The translations under genes were made by a program, and so were the position numbers. The notes below the pieces were generated by a model. It made no database searches, was not told where the DNA came from, and saw only the letters and a program-made list of their open reading frames with translations. A stretch of DNA of 64,000 nucleotides, from assembly GCA_020055645.1 (NCBI GenBank), contig CM034547.1, forward strand, positions 43,007,909-43,071,908, in the 5' to 3' direction. The number at the start of each line of letters is the position of its first letter. Positions within the stretch are counted from its first letter, which is position 1. This document shows, in pieces, positions 60,841 through 64,000 of this stretch. This DNA is from Tomocerus qinae. Its lineage: Eukaryota; Arthropoda; Collembola; Entomobryomorpha; Tomoceridae.

Positions 60841-63800
60841 TTCTAAATGTTAACCCTTTTATTCAAAACTCAAGTTAGTATAAAAATTCTAAACACCCAC
60901 ACAAATACATTAATCTGACGGAAATAATAATGAAGTAATAATAATAATAATACAATACAATTTGCAATTATTGCATAGAGTATTGTAAAATATGCAGTTG
61001 TAGATGTAAAATTACTTTACAATAAAATTTAATTGTTTCTAAATTGTTCCGCACTTTAAAAAAATCACTTAACCACTGTTGACCGTTTTGGCTAAACAAC
61101 AGCAAGCATAAGTACAGCAAATTATTCATAAAGAGATGCGTTTATGTTCCTAATTACGTTGGATCTGTATCATTCTATTCTGATATGAAATTAAATCCTT
61201 TAATGGCTTTAGTGAATGAATTAGGAACAATAAATAGACTTTGGACATGATCAGATTAGTTGGGTATATAAGTAGTCACATTTTTTGGCCATGTCCCATG
61301 TGGTAGTCCTGCGCTTGTGTAATAGCGGTAATTTATATATTATTATATAATAGGATGTTATATGAGAACCATGAACTTGTCTTCTCATACTATTCACCCT
61401 TATAAAAAAGTAATTATTTTGCCATGTTAGTTATTAGTTAATAATTAATTAATTACCCAATCTTTGTATATCCCATTGTACTTTGATGCAAGTTTTAGCT
61501 GACCATGCCATGATGGCTCAATTTAATTACAACGAATAACTATAAAATATAACTTTTAATGTATATACTTATGTGTGACTGCAGAACTTTATTGCATGAA
61601 ATAAATTAACGTAATCTTAATCCTGCCACCGTTAATTTTACTGCACTATGATTGTTACACGGCCATTAGCTTTAGATATGGAAAATTATCGTACTCTCAT
61701 CTCATGATAGTTGTCATTTCGCATGTATGAATAGCGAACATAGTCAGGTCAGTGAGTCAGTGGATAGCTGCATGGCCAAAATAACCCTATAATACATCCT
61801 TGCTGCAAGTATGCTTTTGCTTTACTAGTGTACTAAGTAAAGCATACTTGATGATGGTGGACTTCAACACGCCATGTAATTCGACCGTTTTAGCCACTAG
61901 ATTACATTAGTCGACTGGCTGTGGCAATGCTGTGGCTTTTTAGCCGGTTAAAATGGAAATCTAATCCTGAGCCTGACCCGACCGTAGGCTTAATCAAATT
62001 AACATGACATGTTCATAAATATTGCATGATGACGATGAATGATTAAGTGAAACATTATACAGAATTCAATTGTTATTCACTATTATCAGCTAAGCTTATC
62101 AACTTTCATTAATATTGTATCATTCAATGTATTAATTAGCATGCAGATTTAATTAAATCATTCCATCTTCCATACATGTTCATCTATAGTATGGGTTTAA
62201 AAAGGTAAAAGGAGTAGGAGTGCAACAATGCAAGTTTAACAGCTAGTATAAGTGCATAGTTGTTGTTGATGGTGTGTGCAGTGTGTATGCATGGATTAGT
62301 GAATTGATTGATTGATTACAGGATAGTGATAAAAATAAGAATGAATGCATTGTCATATTGTCAATGTCGAAGCGCAATGAGCATTAACGTGAGGGTGCAT
62401 GGAAACTCAAATCATATCTTGACTATCATATTCCATGTTAAATTTCTTTTAGCAAAAGCGATATAAGTGGAAGAATACTGGACCGAAAATTACAAGATTG
62501 GTATCGCCAGAAAGCCCGATTCTTCATTGACAACGACATTAAGAGACATTTTCATTTGATAGCCTAGGTTGGAAGTAATTGATGTTTCCCTAAAAAATGG
62601 CATTTTTTGGCTATATTTGATGGTTAAAATATCAATTACTTCTAACATAGACCATCAAATGAAAATGTCTCTTAATGTCGTTGTCAATGAAGAATCGGGC
62701 TTTCTGGCGATACCAATCTTGTAATTTTCGGTCCAGTATTCTTCCACTTATATCGCTTTTGCCAAAAAAAGTGGTCATTTATGCAACTCTCATTCTCGGT
62801 CATAGGGCTTATTGAGAAAAGTGTCTGTCCTTGGTAACAATGTGCTGTTGCGCTAAATTTGAAATAATACATCTCCATCTAATAACTACAAACTACTATG
62901 ATCAGACTTTCATTGTCATTTTTATGCAATCCAAATCTGAAATCTGACTGCCTGTGCTGTGCGTATATGGTGTTCTAAAAAAAGGTGAATTTCTTTCTTC
63001 TATCTCAGTTAGTCCGACTGTTTTCAGTGTTTTTTGAGAAGGACAATAGGTAGGGCACAAGGGGGGTACATGCATAATAAACTATTGTAATGGAATAACT
63101 AGCTTGCGATAAACTCAACATTCCACCACCGCACATGCATGCATAGTGCATCTTTGTATATCTTGTCTAATGTCTTGCGGTTACATAGTGTATGGAATCA
63201 GTAAAAAAGCAGCCCTGGGGCAAAATGGGACGGATTTCATTGACAAAGTTCTTTTTAAGTAGGGAACACTGGCTAACCAATTTTTTATCACACATTTATA
63301 CAAATTTGTCTGTAAATTGGATTGCCCACCCGATGATTGCTGATCTTGCATACTAATTGTTAACAGCAAAAAATGGACTTTTGTCATTTTTGTCTCTTCT
63401 GTGTGTATCAGTGTATCTTTTGAAGTAGTGGCAGCTGGAGTTTTTTTCAAAATATTCTGCCAAATGTTACCATTTTTAAGCCGAATTAAAATGGTGGGTA
63501 GTGGTGGGGTTATATATGGAATTAGGAAAATTTTGTCTACAGTAGGACAGACTGTTAGGGCCGTTCACAATAGCTTACGATATTTAGTAAGCTAATAAAT
63601 TTTATATGATTGTGGTGATATCGGATTGGTATTTTTATGTGTCATTTATACAGACTGGCTTTCATAAACAGACCCTGGACGGGCTCTGTGAATCTACATT
63701 GACTTAGTTTAGTTGTTTACTTTTTTTGTTAGATACATAGCAACATCCCCAATTGTGGCATAAACAATCAGAGTATTTTATGTATGCACTATGACCTTAA

Positions 63801-64000
63801 GTTGTCAATTTTATTTGCATCAAGCACGTATACAGAACTGGGTTTCAGGGGGCGGGCTAACATTTCATATAGATATATATCAAGGCAGCTATAACAACTT
63901 TTTTCATTCTTGGGAATAAAATCGCCATTTTATTCCCAACATTCGTATCTCAGTAAGGGACCCCGAATAGGGGACCATAGTTACGGTAGTGTAACGGTAA
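60841..64000. other. Gene-free interval of 3.2 kb
   Basis: AT-rich. Short open frames (62878-62684, 63450-63181, 63401-63595) show no motifs, and the first lies on an arm of a palindrome. Small perfect hairpins occur at about 61807-61850 and 63909-63938. Confidence 0.5.
62452..62762. repeat. Palindrome with 130-base arms
   Basis: Arms 62452-62583 and 62630-62762 are almost perfect reverse complements (GCAAAAGCGATATAAGTGGA ... GGAAGTAATTGAT and complement) around a 46-base loop. It is bounded on both sides by T/A runs. MITE or foldback remnant. Confidence 0.85.

Noticed and set aside
62684-62878. 64-codon minus frame
   Set aside because: Lies on one arm of the palindrome.

Overview
This is a eukaryotic nuclear window. 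It is AT-rich, and its genes are cut by many GT-AG introns, some as short as about 50-60 bases. The gene content points to an arthropod: two gustatory-receptor-like genes, a GMC oxidoreductase of the glucose-dehydrogenase type and a Ly6-type surface protein. The look of the chemoreceptors suggests a non-insect hexapod such as a springtail, but that is inference. Gene models were built by hand from reading frame, splice sites and intron phase; where a model is called complete, every exon joined in phase.

Layout. 0-3.5 kb: last exon of a C2H2 zinc-finger gene (+), a Brawnin/UQCC6 microprotein (-) and a Ly6-type protein (-). 4.6-7.1 kb: a complete-looking DNA transposon with terminal inverted repeats and a two-exon transposase-like gene. 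8.7-16.6 kb: a 13-exon homologue of the mitochondria-eating protein (MIEAP/SPATA18) (-). 20-26 kb: exons of an unrecognised gene (-), the back part of a tyrosine kinase (+), an orphan terminal exon (-) and a Gly-rich secreted/membrane protein (+). 25.7-28.1 kb: a beta-1,3-galactosyltransferase (-). 31.8-32.2 kb: a small secreted defensin-like peptide precursor (+). 33.3-36.9 kb: a 16-exon GMC oxidoreductase (+).

38.8-39.8 kb: a long-inverted-repeat foldback element with a 6-base target duplication. 40-52 kb: a chemosensory/receptor block on the minus strand, made of a gustatory-receptor-like gene, a rhodopsin-class GPCR that stops before TM7, the ciliary microtubule protein CFAP144/FAM183 and a second gustatory receptor. 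44-56 kb is invaded by three copies of one Helentron/DINE-like repeat with minisatellite and GGAC/GTCC microsatellite tracts. 54-58 kb: a synaptobrevin/VAMP gene (+) whose introns hold one of those copies and a large inverted repeat made of two transposase fragments. 58.4-60.8 kb: an SLC19-type folate/thiamine transporter (-). The last 3 kb hold no gene I can see, only a strong palindrome.

The genes are unrelated neighbours, as usual in an animal genome. The most notable items are the MIEAP homologue, the eight-cysteine defensin-like precursor, the transposon, the foldback element and the hairpin inside the VAMP gene.
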